The notes beneath the pieces were generated by a model, which had not been told where the DNA came from, ran no database searches, and saw only the letters and a program-made list of their open reading frames with translations. Below, in pieces: positions 37,946 through 48,745 of a stretch of 64,000 bases of DNA. Both the position numbers and the translations under genes were made by a program. This DNA comes from Welwitschia mirabilis (Eukaryota; Gnetophyta; Gnetopsida; Welwitschiales). Each line of letters opens with the position of its first letter. The stretch's first letter is position 1. The stretch is from NCBI GenBank assembly GCA_051453625.1, contig JBOZIK010000001.1, positions 203,717,381 through 203,781,380 of the forward strand, read 5' to 3'.

Positions 37946-37994
37946 TACAAAATGCAAATTTTATACATGCTCCACTATAGTTACTATGACACTA

Positions 37995-38012
37995 TCCCTA
38001 GTAATGATGCCA
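37995..38012 (-). other. tRNA-Asp primer-binding site of the nested element
   Basis: On the - strand TGGCATCATTACTAGGGA. Against TGGCGCCGTTGCCGGGGA there are six differences, all transitions and nearly all at CG positions. It lies three bases inside the 5' LTR end. Confidence 0.8.
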
Positions 38013-38015
38013 CAA

Positions 38016-39309
38016 AGTTATTCATGGTAAAATATACCTATGCTTATATCTATCATTAATGCATGAGAAATAGCAAGATCTCCCTTAGAGTACAAATATT
38101 ACATGACTAAATCTAGATTTTATTAATAATACTAGGACTTACATTTGTAGTATAGTCTGAGTATCATTCTTCCACAGAGATAGATGTTGTTAGCTATCAA
38201 TAAAAAAAGCATAATGATAATGAGTATAAGAGACAAACAACGTACAACAGATCTAAGAATGGGACATAGCATCTATAGTGGCATAATAACTTTAAGGGAA
38301 AAAATAATTATTCAATTAAATCCATATAGATTTTAACTAACTCAACCATAGTAACATAATATCATCTACCATAGACATGAGGCTTATGCAATTCTAGCTC
38401 ACATGTAGTGGCATAATCTCATCCACCATGGACATAATGATAAAATTTATTAGCTAAATAGTATTAACAATAATAATATTACAAGCATGAAATATAGGAG
38501 TCTTCCAATATCCACCAAATAAATATTCAAGTTAGGCAAGCTAAAGTAAAAAGGAGAATCACCAAAATGATCTTAAAGTGATAATATTCCTTAGCCAATC
38601 ATAAGTTTAACAAGTATGAAAGAGTCACAACTTTATAATGCATTAAGAACATTTAAGACTTTTCATTAGAAAAATAAAGCATATAATTCATAAAAGTACT
38701 CATGCTAAATAAATAAGCATTATTCTAGCTTAGAATCTAGTCCATTCCTATGAAAGGGTTAGAAAGAACACATAATTAAAGCTCTAATAATCCATTATAT
38801 AACATGACAATTATCAAATGCCTTCAATTAAAGTAAATTAGGGTATAAGCTGGAATTATAGTTTTTAGGGTTTCTAAGACCTAATGGGGTTATTCCTTAA
38901 TATGTCTAAAGTGTATATAATCATCCTTTAGTCATGGAACTAAATTAAGAGGTTAGTTTCAGAAAACATCCTTTGTTCATATTCTACTTTTAAAAATGCC
39001 ATAAATGGATTGCTTACATTGATAAAGCTTAAGAACATTATTTTAAACACATTCTATGCATAGTAACCCATGTTTCTACTCCTAAAACTAACACTACTAC
39101 CAATAATACTTGGCACATCTCCATCTTCTACCATAACAATCTAAATGATGTAAATATCCTACAAAATGATAATGTTAATATACATTATTAGTGAAAATAA
39201 ATTTTCATAGCCTTAAGTATAATAAATTCATAAAATTATTACAATGATTATTTAATCATGCTAACAAGGCCTATGTCTTGATGTCTATGTTAATTTTAGT
39301 GTGTTATCA
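38016..39309 (-). repeat. 5' LTR of the nested element
   Basis: Pairs with 28699-29983. On the - strand it starts TGATAACAC and ends AATAACT, where the expected final A has mutated. Divergence from its partner, including small indels, shows that the insertion is old. Confidence 0.9.
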
Positions 39310-40510
39310 CTTTCTCATATTGTGAACTATGTTTATACCATGAAAATGCACTAATAGTGGAATAGAAACCAAAGAAAATTTTTTCTTTATAAAATAAGAA
39401 TAATAAGTGAAATGAACCATATCTCTATAAAGATGTAAAGATGTAATGAGAATAATGTGAAATCCTTATCCTTTATTATGGTAATATGTGAGTAGGTAAT
39501 TTTAATGTTCAAAAGGCTAGTATGAAAACCTAACATGTTTGATTCTATTGGCCCACTTTTTTTAAAGATTCATTTAACTTTACTAGAAGATGTGAGGCTT
39601 GTCAATACTTTGGTAGCTTTTCAAAATCTCAAAACATGCCCTTCCAACTTATCTTAGAGTGAACCTTTTAATTATTGAAGTATAAACTTCATAAATCCTC
39701 TTAAATGATATTTTTATAATAGAAATTATATATTTATGTTATAGATTATATGAAAAAAATGGATGGAAGTCATTCTCACTACTATAAACCATGCCCTATA
39801 TGCTCTTTTTTTAGATCCAGCATTTTTTAAGTTTGAATTTTTCTAGAATCTTGATTAGTGATTGAGGTATCCATCTCATTCAAAAAGTTTATATAAAATG
39901 TCTCCTTTCCATAAGAGTGGAACATAGAATAGCAAATGCCTGTAATCCATAAATAATTGGTCAAGCCAAAAATGCTAATAAGAAAATGATCAAAATTCTC
40001 TAAAAGCTTGTATCTAAGGATAAGGGTCTTTAAAAGTTAACATTGTTCATTGGGCCTATCATACTACTTGTGTAAGTCAAATGGTGTTTATCCTTATGAA
40101 CTTATGGATAGAAAAACCTATGTTCTTCCCATTGATGTGTGCTATAATTCTTATAGAACTGCCTATTAACTTAATGTCATTAACCTTGATAAAAATATTT
40201 AATATTAATGAACTCAACTATAATATCTTGATGAGAAATGAATTCATGCAAATCATAAATAACTCATCTAAAAATCCTAAGCTAGATTTCACCATGATAA
40301 AAATTATATACCTAAATGTTTTGAATGTGATCAATTGGTGCTTTTATTTAATACTCAAGTGTATTTACTTTGTAACAAATTAACTTCAAAATAGTTATAT
40401 CCTTATATAATAGAAAAAGTACATCTTAATAAATCTTTTGAGATTTCTAACTTAAACTCTTGTGAAAATTTAGAAATAAATGGACAATGATTAAATATAT
40501 GATGAAAGTA
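39310..40510 (+). pseudogene. Integrase remnant (second half of the split gypsy element)
   Basis: Resumes the linker with HIVNYVYT. FYWPTFFKDSFNFTRRCEACQ (split by a family spacer) near 39541-39605 is the end of the zinc domain, with its C-x-x-C intact. The catalytic core is badly decayed. Its end is clear: VSQ, then GVYPYELMDRKTYVLPIDV near 40084-40140. The C-terminal part reads FHHDKNYIPKCFECDQLVLL near 40290-40348, NKLTSK near 40376-40393 and IEKVHLNKSFEISNLNS near 40410-40460. These match 'HDKxIxxxxFxxGDxVLL', 'GKLxSRWxGP' and 'VFPxGAVEIxN', then ENLEINGQ. An open 100-codon frame at 40081-40383 is out of frame with these motifs and is not real. Confidence 0.85.
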
Positions 40511-40800
40511 ATTAACTTAGATTCTCCTATGATGAAAATATATGATTGTTATTATATCATGAATATGATGAAAGTAATTAACTTAGATTCTCCTCTTACT
40601 TAAGAGAACAATTTTTCTTTTACCATTATCTAAATCATATCTCAGCCAGATTCCTTAGTTATCTTACTATTTGATCATCTACTCACTTGGTTTTATGCTA
40701 AAATTTATAAGAGTCTTCATAAAAGTAATTCTCTACTTTAGGGCATTTGTAATGATAAAGATTGAACTTTCAATAAATTTAAGATATTATCATGTCTATA
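40490..40800 (+). pseudogene. Short ORF remnant after integrase, with a local duplication
   Basis: Broken frame IKVINLDSPLT, then NNFSFTII, equivalent to the piece at 10440-10740 in the first gypsy element. The string atgatgaaagtaattaactt and the following bases 'agattctcct' occur at about 40499 and again at about 40565, a recent direct duplication of about 30 bp. Confidence 0.45.
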
Positions 40801-41662
40801 ACATCTATGTTAATTTTATTTAATTATGTCAAATTAAATTTTTATTTTTTAGCTTTTTATTATTATTAAAGATTGTTTCAATGATAAATTAATGTTTTAA
40901 AAAAGGGAATGCAAGTTAATTAATTAAAAAATTAAAATTAAGAGAAAAGTATATTTATCAACTATTATAAATTCCATAATGCCATATTACAAGCATACTA
41001 GGATTAGTTTTCCCAAAAGGAAACTTTGGTAGCATGATATGATAACTATGAAAACTTCACTAGAGAGTGAGTTGATCATGATCTAGATTTTACATGTGGG
41101 TCATTACTCTTTTGGTAGTGGTTGTACTTCCCTAATCATAATGAATGACATTTTTCCATGCTCTATTAACTTGATTTCTATAACTCTAAATCTATGACTT
41201 GATGAGAATGTCAAAACAAATTAATCATTAGATAATACATTAGCAAGATTTTAATGTTACTATGGCTACTAATTAAATTGATTATAGTCCTAATACCATA
41301 TTAATAATTTTTAAAATAAACATTAGATATTTTTAAAATCATTACCCTTACCACAATGTGATCATTATTGTTTAGTACTTAATGATGCATCTTCAATATC
41401 AAGTAAGTTTTATGGTATATACTAATGGATATTTCTAAAATATTTAAGGTAAAACTGCTTTCAATTCCTATACATCTATTTATCATTTTATCATTTTTAT
41501 AGAGATTATTTTTGTAATATAAAATTCATTTCCACATTTACTCTCATCTTTAATAGGATTAATACCATTTCTAAGTTTTCATTTCATCTTTGATGCTTAT
41601 ATCATCCATCCATTAACTAATCTTTAGTTAATTTTATTGAACATTAATCTTTAATTACTACT
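40801..41662. other. AT-rich stretch, 3' region of the split gypsy element
   Basis: No motif recognised. The expected 3' LTR of the split element is not identifiable before the next element begins. Confidence 0.4.
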
Positions 41663-42627
41663 TGTTATTAAATCTAGTTTTGATGATTTTACTTATCAAA
41701 TATTTTTATATCATTATGTCAGATAGATTATTAAAAATATCATTAGACCTTGATAAGCATTAGATGATGATAGATCTTCAAAGATAATATCTCATGGAAA
41801 GGATTAGTTGTTAAAAAGTAAAATTAATAGTTTAAAGATGTCTAGAAAATTAAAGACATCTCTAGTAAAGATGTCTAAGAAATTAAAGACGTCTCAGATG
41901 TACTAAAATTTACATCATAGATGAAAAGAGGATCATCTCATCAAAAACAAATATGCTAAAAGTTGAACCTAATATAGATGAAGATGTCTACATGTTTAAA
42001 TATGTCTATATTGAGGAAAAAGAGGTAATACAATTAATTTAGATTTTAACTAATATATTACATTTTAGATGAGATTTCAACTTGTATATCATAGATTCAT
42101 GATTACAGAGGCTTAAGCATTATAGAGTGAAAGGTTTATCAAAATCTAAGCAAGTTCATTGAAGGAATCTATAAATGTAAGGATGTCTTGAATCAAATTT
42201 CACATTGATGAAAACCAAAAATACATTCTTGATGCCTAGACATTTCCTATCCATTTCATAATGATTACAAAGTTAAATATTTATGTTTCAAGCTTAAATA
42301 ACTAGATCCTCTTAGACTGTATAAAGGCATGACATTATGGAATAAATTAAAAAGGAGATCTTGGTACTTCAACTAACATATATCTCTTGAACATTTGACA
42401 AATAATAATTAGATTAGATATAAAACAAAGAATGCATAAGTGATTAAAACATCTCATAAAGGATCAAAGGCATCATTTACAAAGGATCTTGCATTGTCTA
42501 TATAATTTATTCTTGGATTCCTCATTACCACATCATTCATTTGCACTCGTGACAATGACAATAACAAGGAACTTAAGTCTTCATCAAAGCTACATCTTCA
42601 TGCTTGTTGTTATTGTATTTTTGGTAC

Positions 42628-42965
42628 TTACGTTTTTGGACTATCTTATCATTAAGTATTATTATAAGTCCATTATTGAATCAAACTCATTATAAGGCAA
42701 CCCTTACATAGGTGTGCATTTGCAATAGTACTTTCAAGTCCTATGTAAGGGTTGCCTNNNNNNNNNNNNNNNNNNNNNNNNNNNNNNNNNNNNNNNNNNN
42801 NNNNNNNNNNNNNNNNNNNNNNNNNNNNNNNNNNNNNNNNNNNNNNNNNNNNNNNNNAATAGTACTTTCAAGTCCTATGTAAGGGTTGCCTTATAATGAG
42901 TTTGATTCAATAATGGACTTATAATAATACTTAATAATAAGATAGTCCAAAAACGTAAGTACTTT
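42628..42965. repeat. Inverted duplication around a gap
   Basis: About 42628-42715 (acttacgtttttggactatc ... cctatg) is found again as its reverse complement at about 42876-42960. The 3' LTR at about 49675-49790 has this part once, running straight into the next segment. The fold-back is therefore not ancestral to the LTR. Confidence 0.85.
42758..42857. other. Assembly gap, 100 N, centre of the inverted duplication
   Basis: Both sides carry tagtactttcaagtcctatg and the following 'taagggttgcct'. Confidence 0.95.
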
Positions 42966-42974
42966 CAAGTATTT

Positions 42975-43262
42975 TCTTTATTGTAAGGTTTGTTACATGC
43001 CTATGAAAACCACTATTTCCCCAAAAGAAAGAGAGTATCACCTTATAAGAAGAATCTCATTATTATAAGGTTAATGATGTACCTATGAAAATCACTATTT
43101 CCCTATGAAGAAAAAAGTATTACCTTGTGAGAAGACTCTCATTGTTGTAAGGTTTTTGGTGCACCTATGAAAACCACTATTTCCCTATGGGGAATAAAGT
43201 TTTACCTTATGAGAATTTGTATGCACTATTAAACTACTATTTTCTTATAGTCAAGAATATCC
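42975..43262 (+). repeat. Tandem repeat of 75-80 bp in the LTR, about three copies
   Basis: Units share 'ttgtaaggtt...cctatgaaaaccactatttccc...agtattaccttatgagaagactctc'. Starts are near 42980, 43058 and 43141. The 3' LTR has the same array at about 49795-50030. Confidence 0.75.
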
Positions 43263-43362
43263 NNNNNNNNNNNNNNNNNNNNNNNNNNNNNNNNNNNNNN
43301 NNNNNNNNNNNNNNNNNNNNNNNNNNNNNNNNNNNNNNNNNNNNNNNNNNNNNNNNNNNNNN
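43263..43362. other. Assembly gap, 100 N, with duplicated flanks
   Basis: About 90 bp left of the gap (43173-43262) is repeated right of it (43363-43452) with one visible base difference. The 3' LTR has it once. Confidence 0.95.
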
Positions 43363-43609
43363 CCACTATTTCCCTCTGGGGAATAAAGTTTTACCTTATG
43401 AGAATTTGTATGCACTATTAAACTACTATTTTCTTATAGTCAAGAATATCCATAGATGTGAGTAGAAGCTATCCTCTGTGTATAAACATACCTAGGTTGG
43501 AAAAACATGTTATTTTAATAAGGTATTTTATTATGTTTTTTACTTTTTTAATTGGTTCTTTCTTTCTTTTTTTTTCTTTTTTTTGTTGGAACTTATTAAC
43601 CCCTTTACT

Positions 43610-43709
43610 NNNNNNNNNNNNNNNNNNNNNNNNNNNNNNNNNNNNNNNNNNNNNNNNNNNNNNNNNNNNNNNNNNNNNNNNNNNNNNNNNNNNNNNNNNN
43701 NNNNNNNNN
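43610..43709. other. Assembly gap, 100 N, with duplicated flanks
   Basis: 'ttttactttttta-attggttctttctttc...ttggaacttatt' occurs on both sides, with differing T-run lengths. Confidence 0.95.
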
Positions 43710-43802
43710 TTTTACTTTTTTAATTGGTTCTTTCTTTCTTTTTTTTTCTTTTTTTTTGTTGGAACTTATTCACCCCTTCCCTTTGAGTTTAATAATTATT
43801 AA

Positions 43803-43815
43803 GTTATATTAGAGT
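43803..43815 (+). other. Decayed tRNA-Met primer-binding site
   Basis: gttatattagagt just after the 5' LTR recalls TTGGTATCAGAGC, with the TAT-C/T-AGAG core kept. Position fits; the match is weak. Confidence 0.4.
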
Positions 43816-43949
43816 ACATGCTTATGAAAAGAAGTAACTTTCTTGAGTAAACAATAAAGGGATACCATCCATTAGATCTATACTCTTCAATGGGACAAAA
43901 TATCCCTATTGGAAGATGAAGATACATGTATACTTATATTCTTTTACAT

Positions 43950-45390
43950 TTTATGGATGGAAAAGCATAGAAAAAGGAGACGTAAATTCTACAAAAATCA
44001 CAACAAATGCTATGAATAATACCATTACAAATATTAAGTAAAGAAAGGATTAGGAAGACAAAGAGAAAGTTGTTTGCATGTATGATTTTAAAGCTAAAAA
44101 TGCACTTTATTCTAATTTAATAATAGAAGATTTTAATACAATATCAAGTTATAATATTGCATAAGAAATTTGAAATGTTCTAGTTGGAACATATGAAGGT
44201 ACATTTATTATGAAATAATCAAACTTTCTAGTATGGATGAACCAGTTTGAGAATCCCAAAATGAATCATGAAGAAGGAGTTTAGGAGTACTTCACTAGAG
44301 TTTTAAACATTGTGAATGCAATATGAGGCATTGAATAATGTCTTCTATAAGAAAAGGTAATTTAAATGTTATTAGATCTCTAACCCCTGAATATAGGTCC
44401 AAAACTATAACTATGAAAAAGTTAAGGGATTTCAACATCATGAAGATAGAAGAGATATAAAGTGCTCGTACAGCATATGAAATGAATCTTATATAAGATG
44501 AAGCCTTGAAAGAAAAATCCATTGCTTTTAAGACAAGTACAAGCACAAAGTATAAGTTAAAAAAAAAAGAGGAAAAGAAGATTAGAAAGAAGATGACTCT
44601 AATGGTGAAGTAAATGAGGAATTTTCACTCATCATAAAGAAAGTAAAAATATTACTTTTATGTAGGTACAATAGAAGAGATAAATTTAGAAGACCATCTA
44701 GTTTTCAAGGTAAAGGTACGTCTTTTAGTAATCATTCTTTTTTATATTCTTCAAAAGTAGAATTTTAAATATATAAAGGAAGAGGACATGTTACCTCTAA
44801 ATGTCCTAGGGCTAATAGAATGAAAGATAAGAAATAAAAGAAATAATTAAAGGAAAAAATATCATTCCTTCTAGGATGGTTTAATGATGAAGAAACATCT
44901 AATGATGAGAAAGCACATTCTTCCTTCATGGCTATTGCACACTCTCAAGAATAAGATTATGAGATAGAAGAAGAGTGTGATTTAAAAAGTTAAGATAATA
45001 TAGATATGAGTATTCACGAAAGGCATATTCTAATTTTTGAAGAGTTTTTTAAACTACAAAAATTATGTACTAAGAAGAAAAAATTACTTCACACTTATGA
45101 AGAAGTATATGAAAAATGAAAAAATGCTTGTATTAAATTATCCTCTAAAAATTTAGTTGTTAAAGCTGAGATTAGTAGATTAATATGTGATTTGGAGCAT
45201 GAAAGATCAGCACTATTAAATTCAAAAAGAATTAATAAAAAGTTTACCAAAGGAAATGAGACTTTGACTATAATGCTTAAGCAATGTAGAAATCCAAATG
45301 ACAAAAATGGCTTGAAACACAAAGAAGTCTTAACTAGAATTTTAATTGCTTTTACTAATGAATGGAATTATAAATTAAGGTATTAACACT
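43950..45390 (+). pseudogene. SIRE-like copia gag remnant
   Basis: Broken frames show EGTFIMK near 44192-44215 and NQFENPKMNHEEGV near 44243-44285, then YFTRVLNIVNAI near 44289-44325. This is the UBN2-type gag of plant copia elements ('EGTxxVKxxxxxxLxxxFExxKMxExExVxEYFxRxxxIxNxI'). IYKGRGHVTSKCP near 44770-44808 is the zinc knuckle, with the first Cys lost. An acidic, lysine-rich region follows. The coiled-coil-like tail (RLICDLEHERSALLNSKR near 45178-45232, then KGNETLTIMLKQCRN) is as in SIRE gag proteins. Gag would bind element RNA in the particle. The last 64 codons (45192-45386) remain open. Not functional. Confidence 0.75.
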
Positions 45391-46560
45391 AATCATTTAC
45401 AAATAATATCATTTTATATTATTATCATGTAGAGGTTATTACCAATATATATGTCCAATAAAATTTAAAGATAGATATTACAATAACAATGCTAAAAGGC
45501 ATAGTAAAATGATACATATTTTTGTATAGGATAAACTAAGAAAAGTTCAGGTATCAAAATTCAAACCAATACTCCTATCACAAACTACCTTGTAAGTTAC
45601 TTCCAATAATGAAATTAAGTGTCTATTAAGAAAAACAAGAGAAGAAAAGCATTAACATGAAAACAAGGACTTGATCTAAAAGGAAATGATAATAAAACCT
45701 TATAATTTGGAAGACATTTAAATCTATGAAGCATATAAAAAAGGACATATCATAGCATAAAAGAATTAAAAAAGACATCATGATTCAAGATATCATTGAT
45801 CTACATGGCAGTGTTATCAAAAATTCTTAATTTCTAAAAGATATATAAAGTAGTGTAGGAACTTAAAGATTAGGCCTTATCTAATCATGTAAGTAAATAG
45901 ATAATATCTTTTAAATTCTTAACTTTACATTATAATTATCTTATGAGTTAAGATTATTAGTTAGATATGGTTAAAGTCAAATTATGTGCTTGCTCTTTAT
46001 ATTTTGAAATTGTTATTGTTATGTTTGTAATAGTCATAGATCTTTTTAAAAAATCTAGAACTTTTGTTATAGATGTCTTTAATTTTTGTAGATGTCTCTA
46101 GGGGAAATGTATTAAGATTTGTAGATGTTTTAAAAGTAAATGTATTAACTTTAACAAATTTCTTCGAAAGGTAGATACATTCTTTTAACTTTTCAAAATA
46201 GACATCTTAAATCTTGTATACATCTTCAAAGTAGGAAAATTATTGACCTTTTTTTGACATTAGATGTCTTTAAGTTTGTAGACATCTACTTTTCACATTT
46301 TAGATGTCTTTTAGGTTATAGACATCTTAACTATACTATTATAGAAAAATAAAACACGTAAAAAACCTAGGGTTTTAACTCATTTTCAAGTTCCATTTAA
46401 TAGGTACCTCCCTTAAAAGATTTCTTACACTTTATTTTCTTAGATTTCTCTGTTAAGATGTCTTAAATCTTTCAGAGATCTTAATAGTAAGAAAGAAGAG
46501 GGTTTTTCATTACATGAGTGCATATTTTTTAATTTTTTCTTATATTTTAATTAATTTATT
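45391..46560 (+). other. Internal non-coding stretch of the copia-type element, with agatgtct repeats
   Basis: No pol motif. From 46068 to 46335 the word agatgtct or its complement agacatct (with one-base variants) recurs about every 20-60 bp, in both orientations, forming an irregular array. The same words occur in the LTRs near 41850-42190 and 48900-49250. Confidence 0.55.
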
Positions 46561-46579
46561 ATTAGTTTTTTCATCTATC

Positions 46580-47520
46580 CTATAAAAATGGTTAGAATAA
46601 AGTTAGTTACTACCTTTAAAGGTAAAGAAAAAACCTTAGAATAGAAAAAATCATAATATAAATCATAGTTCTATTACAAGGTAGATGTGAAGATATATAA
46701 AACTTCCGTAAAGAATTCTATTATTATAGAAAGAACCCTAGATTTTAGAGGAAGTGCAAAGATCCACTTATGAATTATTTCTCATAGCTTAGATGGGAAA
46801 TGATTATGTAACTAAACCAAATCATTTTAAATCTTATTATAAGAGAGCTTTATTCCAATATCCATGAAATTAATGATAACATAGATGCATTTCAAATGTA
46901 GGTTAGTTTTGTTAACTTCTTTCTCTATACAGATGATTCCACATGCTTCTAATCTTAGCTTGGTTACATTCTATAATATTTTAATTAGATAAGGTAGTTA
47001 TGGCTATTGTAAACCAATGCAGATCCTTGTTGTATATTAGTTGCTTATTAGATTAATAATAGATTTAAATTCTTATTTATGGATGAATATTATTACATTG
47101 TTTTACATGGGGTAGAATTTGAGTCACCCTTGTCTTATTAACTTTATCATTAGTAGTGTAAATATTTTAGTTCCTTAGTTTAATTACATTTGATAGAAGA
47201 ACCCATTAATAAATTTCAAAAAAAAAAAATGCATAGTAGTAGTACCATCATGTAAGGGTATAAGTAGGAGTCCTCCATAGTTTTAGAGATCCTTTTTCAC
47301 TGTTGCTCATACTTCTTCATTTGTTAAAAAAGGGACTAAAATCAATTGCAAAAATAATTAGTAAAATTGATAAAAACATGTTGATATTAAAGAAATACAA
47401 GTCTACAGCAAGTAAGGATGAGTCACTAGTTAAGAGTTGGGAATACATGAGGACTTTAACATGCTCAAATTCAAAGAAGAAGTCAAAAGAATAAGAAAAA
47501 GTAGGATCTTCAACATCATG
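46580..47520 (+). pseudogene. Plant transposon protein remnant in the copia-type element
   Basis: NQIILNLIIRELYSNIHEIN followed by DNIDAFQM near 46818-46900 is a clear 'NxxVYPxLVREFYANxxEI' block of the putative plant transposon protein family. It is preceded by LRWEMIM. Downstream the frame breaks often. A 63-codon lysine- and serine-rich open piece (47303-47494) may be its charged C-terminal part. Function unknown. The family sits next to an LTR at the left window edge as well, linking the two elements. Confidence 0.55.
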
Positions 47521-48190
47521 TGGTACAGGATATAACTCTAGTGGAGCATCTAATAGTAAATCTATAAAGAAGTCATCTAGAGATGAGGCACAGGCTTAAG
47601 GAAAGTACTAGGCTATCATGGAGTCATAAGTAGAGGTGGCATGAAAGGATATAAGATTTTCATAATAAGGATCATAGTAAAAGATAGAGTACAATATCTT
47701 GGATGTAATACCTTTTAGTTGTTACTATCCATTTCATAAAATTCCTATTGCTATCCTTCTTAGTTACCTTTATTATGTTCCATAATCCAATCACCCCTAC
47801 CTCTACCTTCTGCACCTCCATTACATCCACCATGATCATTACCCTCTTATATAAAGCCTATTAAGTTAGAATCACTTTCCTCTATGAAGTTACCTTTACA
47901 CTTTGCAAATAACACCACTACTAGTTTCTTTGGAATGTCTATCACTCCTTAAACATATTAACATATGAGGAGACACATCTTTGAGGGCCTAGGTAAGATA
48001 TCTTACTTCCCTTCTAGAAAACTCCATACTCCACCTTCCTCTTCCTCATCATTATATACTCAACCAATCTTTATCACTTATGATAGTGATGAAAGTGATG
48101 AAAAAGAACAATACATGCATTACATAAGTTACTTTACTCTCAATGAAGGAGAAGTTTTAGCAAATTAGTAACAAATTAATTGAATCCAAT
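47521..48190 (+). pseudogene. Possible C-terminal coding tail
   Basis: Ends with a 67-codon open frame (47965-48168) that includes TPPSSSSSLYTQPIFITY and DSDESDEKEQ, a Ser/Pro then acidic composition like the disordered tails of these proteins. Upstream frames are broken and His/Pro-rich. No motif is recognised. Confidence 0.35.
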
Positions 48191-48730
48191 TGGATATGTT
48201 AGTAGTATTTAGTTGGGTACATTAGCTTGAAAACACCCTGTTTGACTTGACGTGCTTATCTTAAGATATTATATTAGATCCTTAAGTATCATCATTATTA
48301 TTCATAATTACTCTTAATGTTTTGACACACATTGATCTTATCTATTATTTTTATCCTTGTTGTTGGCTAGCACACTCTTTGTTGAGATGTTTTTAAAATG
48401 TTATGCACTAATTATTATTGATTGGCACATTATTAATAGAACATCCTATCTACTCAAATAGTTAACATTCTTAGATGATATTAACTAGTATCTTTGTATG
48501 GTTATTTAATTGGTCAAATGTCATAATTTTATTAATTATCTTTATGCTTTATTTAATTACTCAAATGGTATATCTTTGAGTTTTTATATATTTTTCAAGT
48601 GATTAATACCATTTTTTTTTCAATACTATTTCAAACATTGATTATGTCCATTTCTCTAAAATATAAATATCTAATTTTAGTTGATTGAATTAAATCATAC
48701 TAACAAGATTCGCCAAGTTTTAAACATCAT
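48191..48730 (+). other. 3' untranslated part of the copia-type element
   Basis: AT-rich, without coding motif, leading into the polypurine tract. Confidence 0.5.
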
Positions 48731-48745
48731 CAAAAAGGAGGATAT
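48731..48745 (+). other. Polypurine tract of the copia-type element
   Basis: caaaaaggaggatat, preceded by 'aacatcatc'. This is the 'catcatcaaaaagggggagat' context of SIRE-type elements, and the LTR starts right after it. Confidence 0.7.

Larger units (their letters stand above)
28699..39309 (-). mobile_element. RT-less Ty3/gypsy derivative, - strand, nested
   Basis: Bounded by two 1.29 kb direct repeats. Reading the - strand: LTR, tRNA-Asp primer site, gag, protease, pre-RT linker, non-coding spacer, 3' ORF, LTR. No RT, RNase H or integrase is found. It is inserted in the RNase H-integrase linker of a + strand gypsy element whose two halves lie on either side. A target duplication could not be confirmed. 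Confidence 0.85.
41663..43794 (+). repeat. 5' LTR of the copia-type element
   Basis: Aligns with 48746-50210: 'aaatctagttttgatgatt', 'cttgataagcattaga-gatgatagatctt', 'catcatttacaaaggatct', 'actcattataag'. It starts TGTTATTAAATCTAG (family 'TGTTGGTAAATC') and ends 'cttattcaccccttccctttgagtttaata'. Extra length compared with the 3' LTR comes from the three gaps and their duplicated flanks. Confidence 0.85.

Noticed and set aside
37769-37957. 62-codon Phe/Leu/Ser-rich frame on the - strand
   Set aside because: It is the complement of an A/G-rich low-complexity tract in the leader of the nested element.
40081-40383. 100-codon open frame on the + strand
   Set aside because: It overlaps the integrase remnant in another frame; the family motifs (GVYPYELMDRK, FHHDKNYI) lie in the other frames.
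42489-42695. 68-codon open frame in the LTR
   Set aside because: It lies wholly within a non-coding LTR and is broken in the partner LTR at about 49550-49760.
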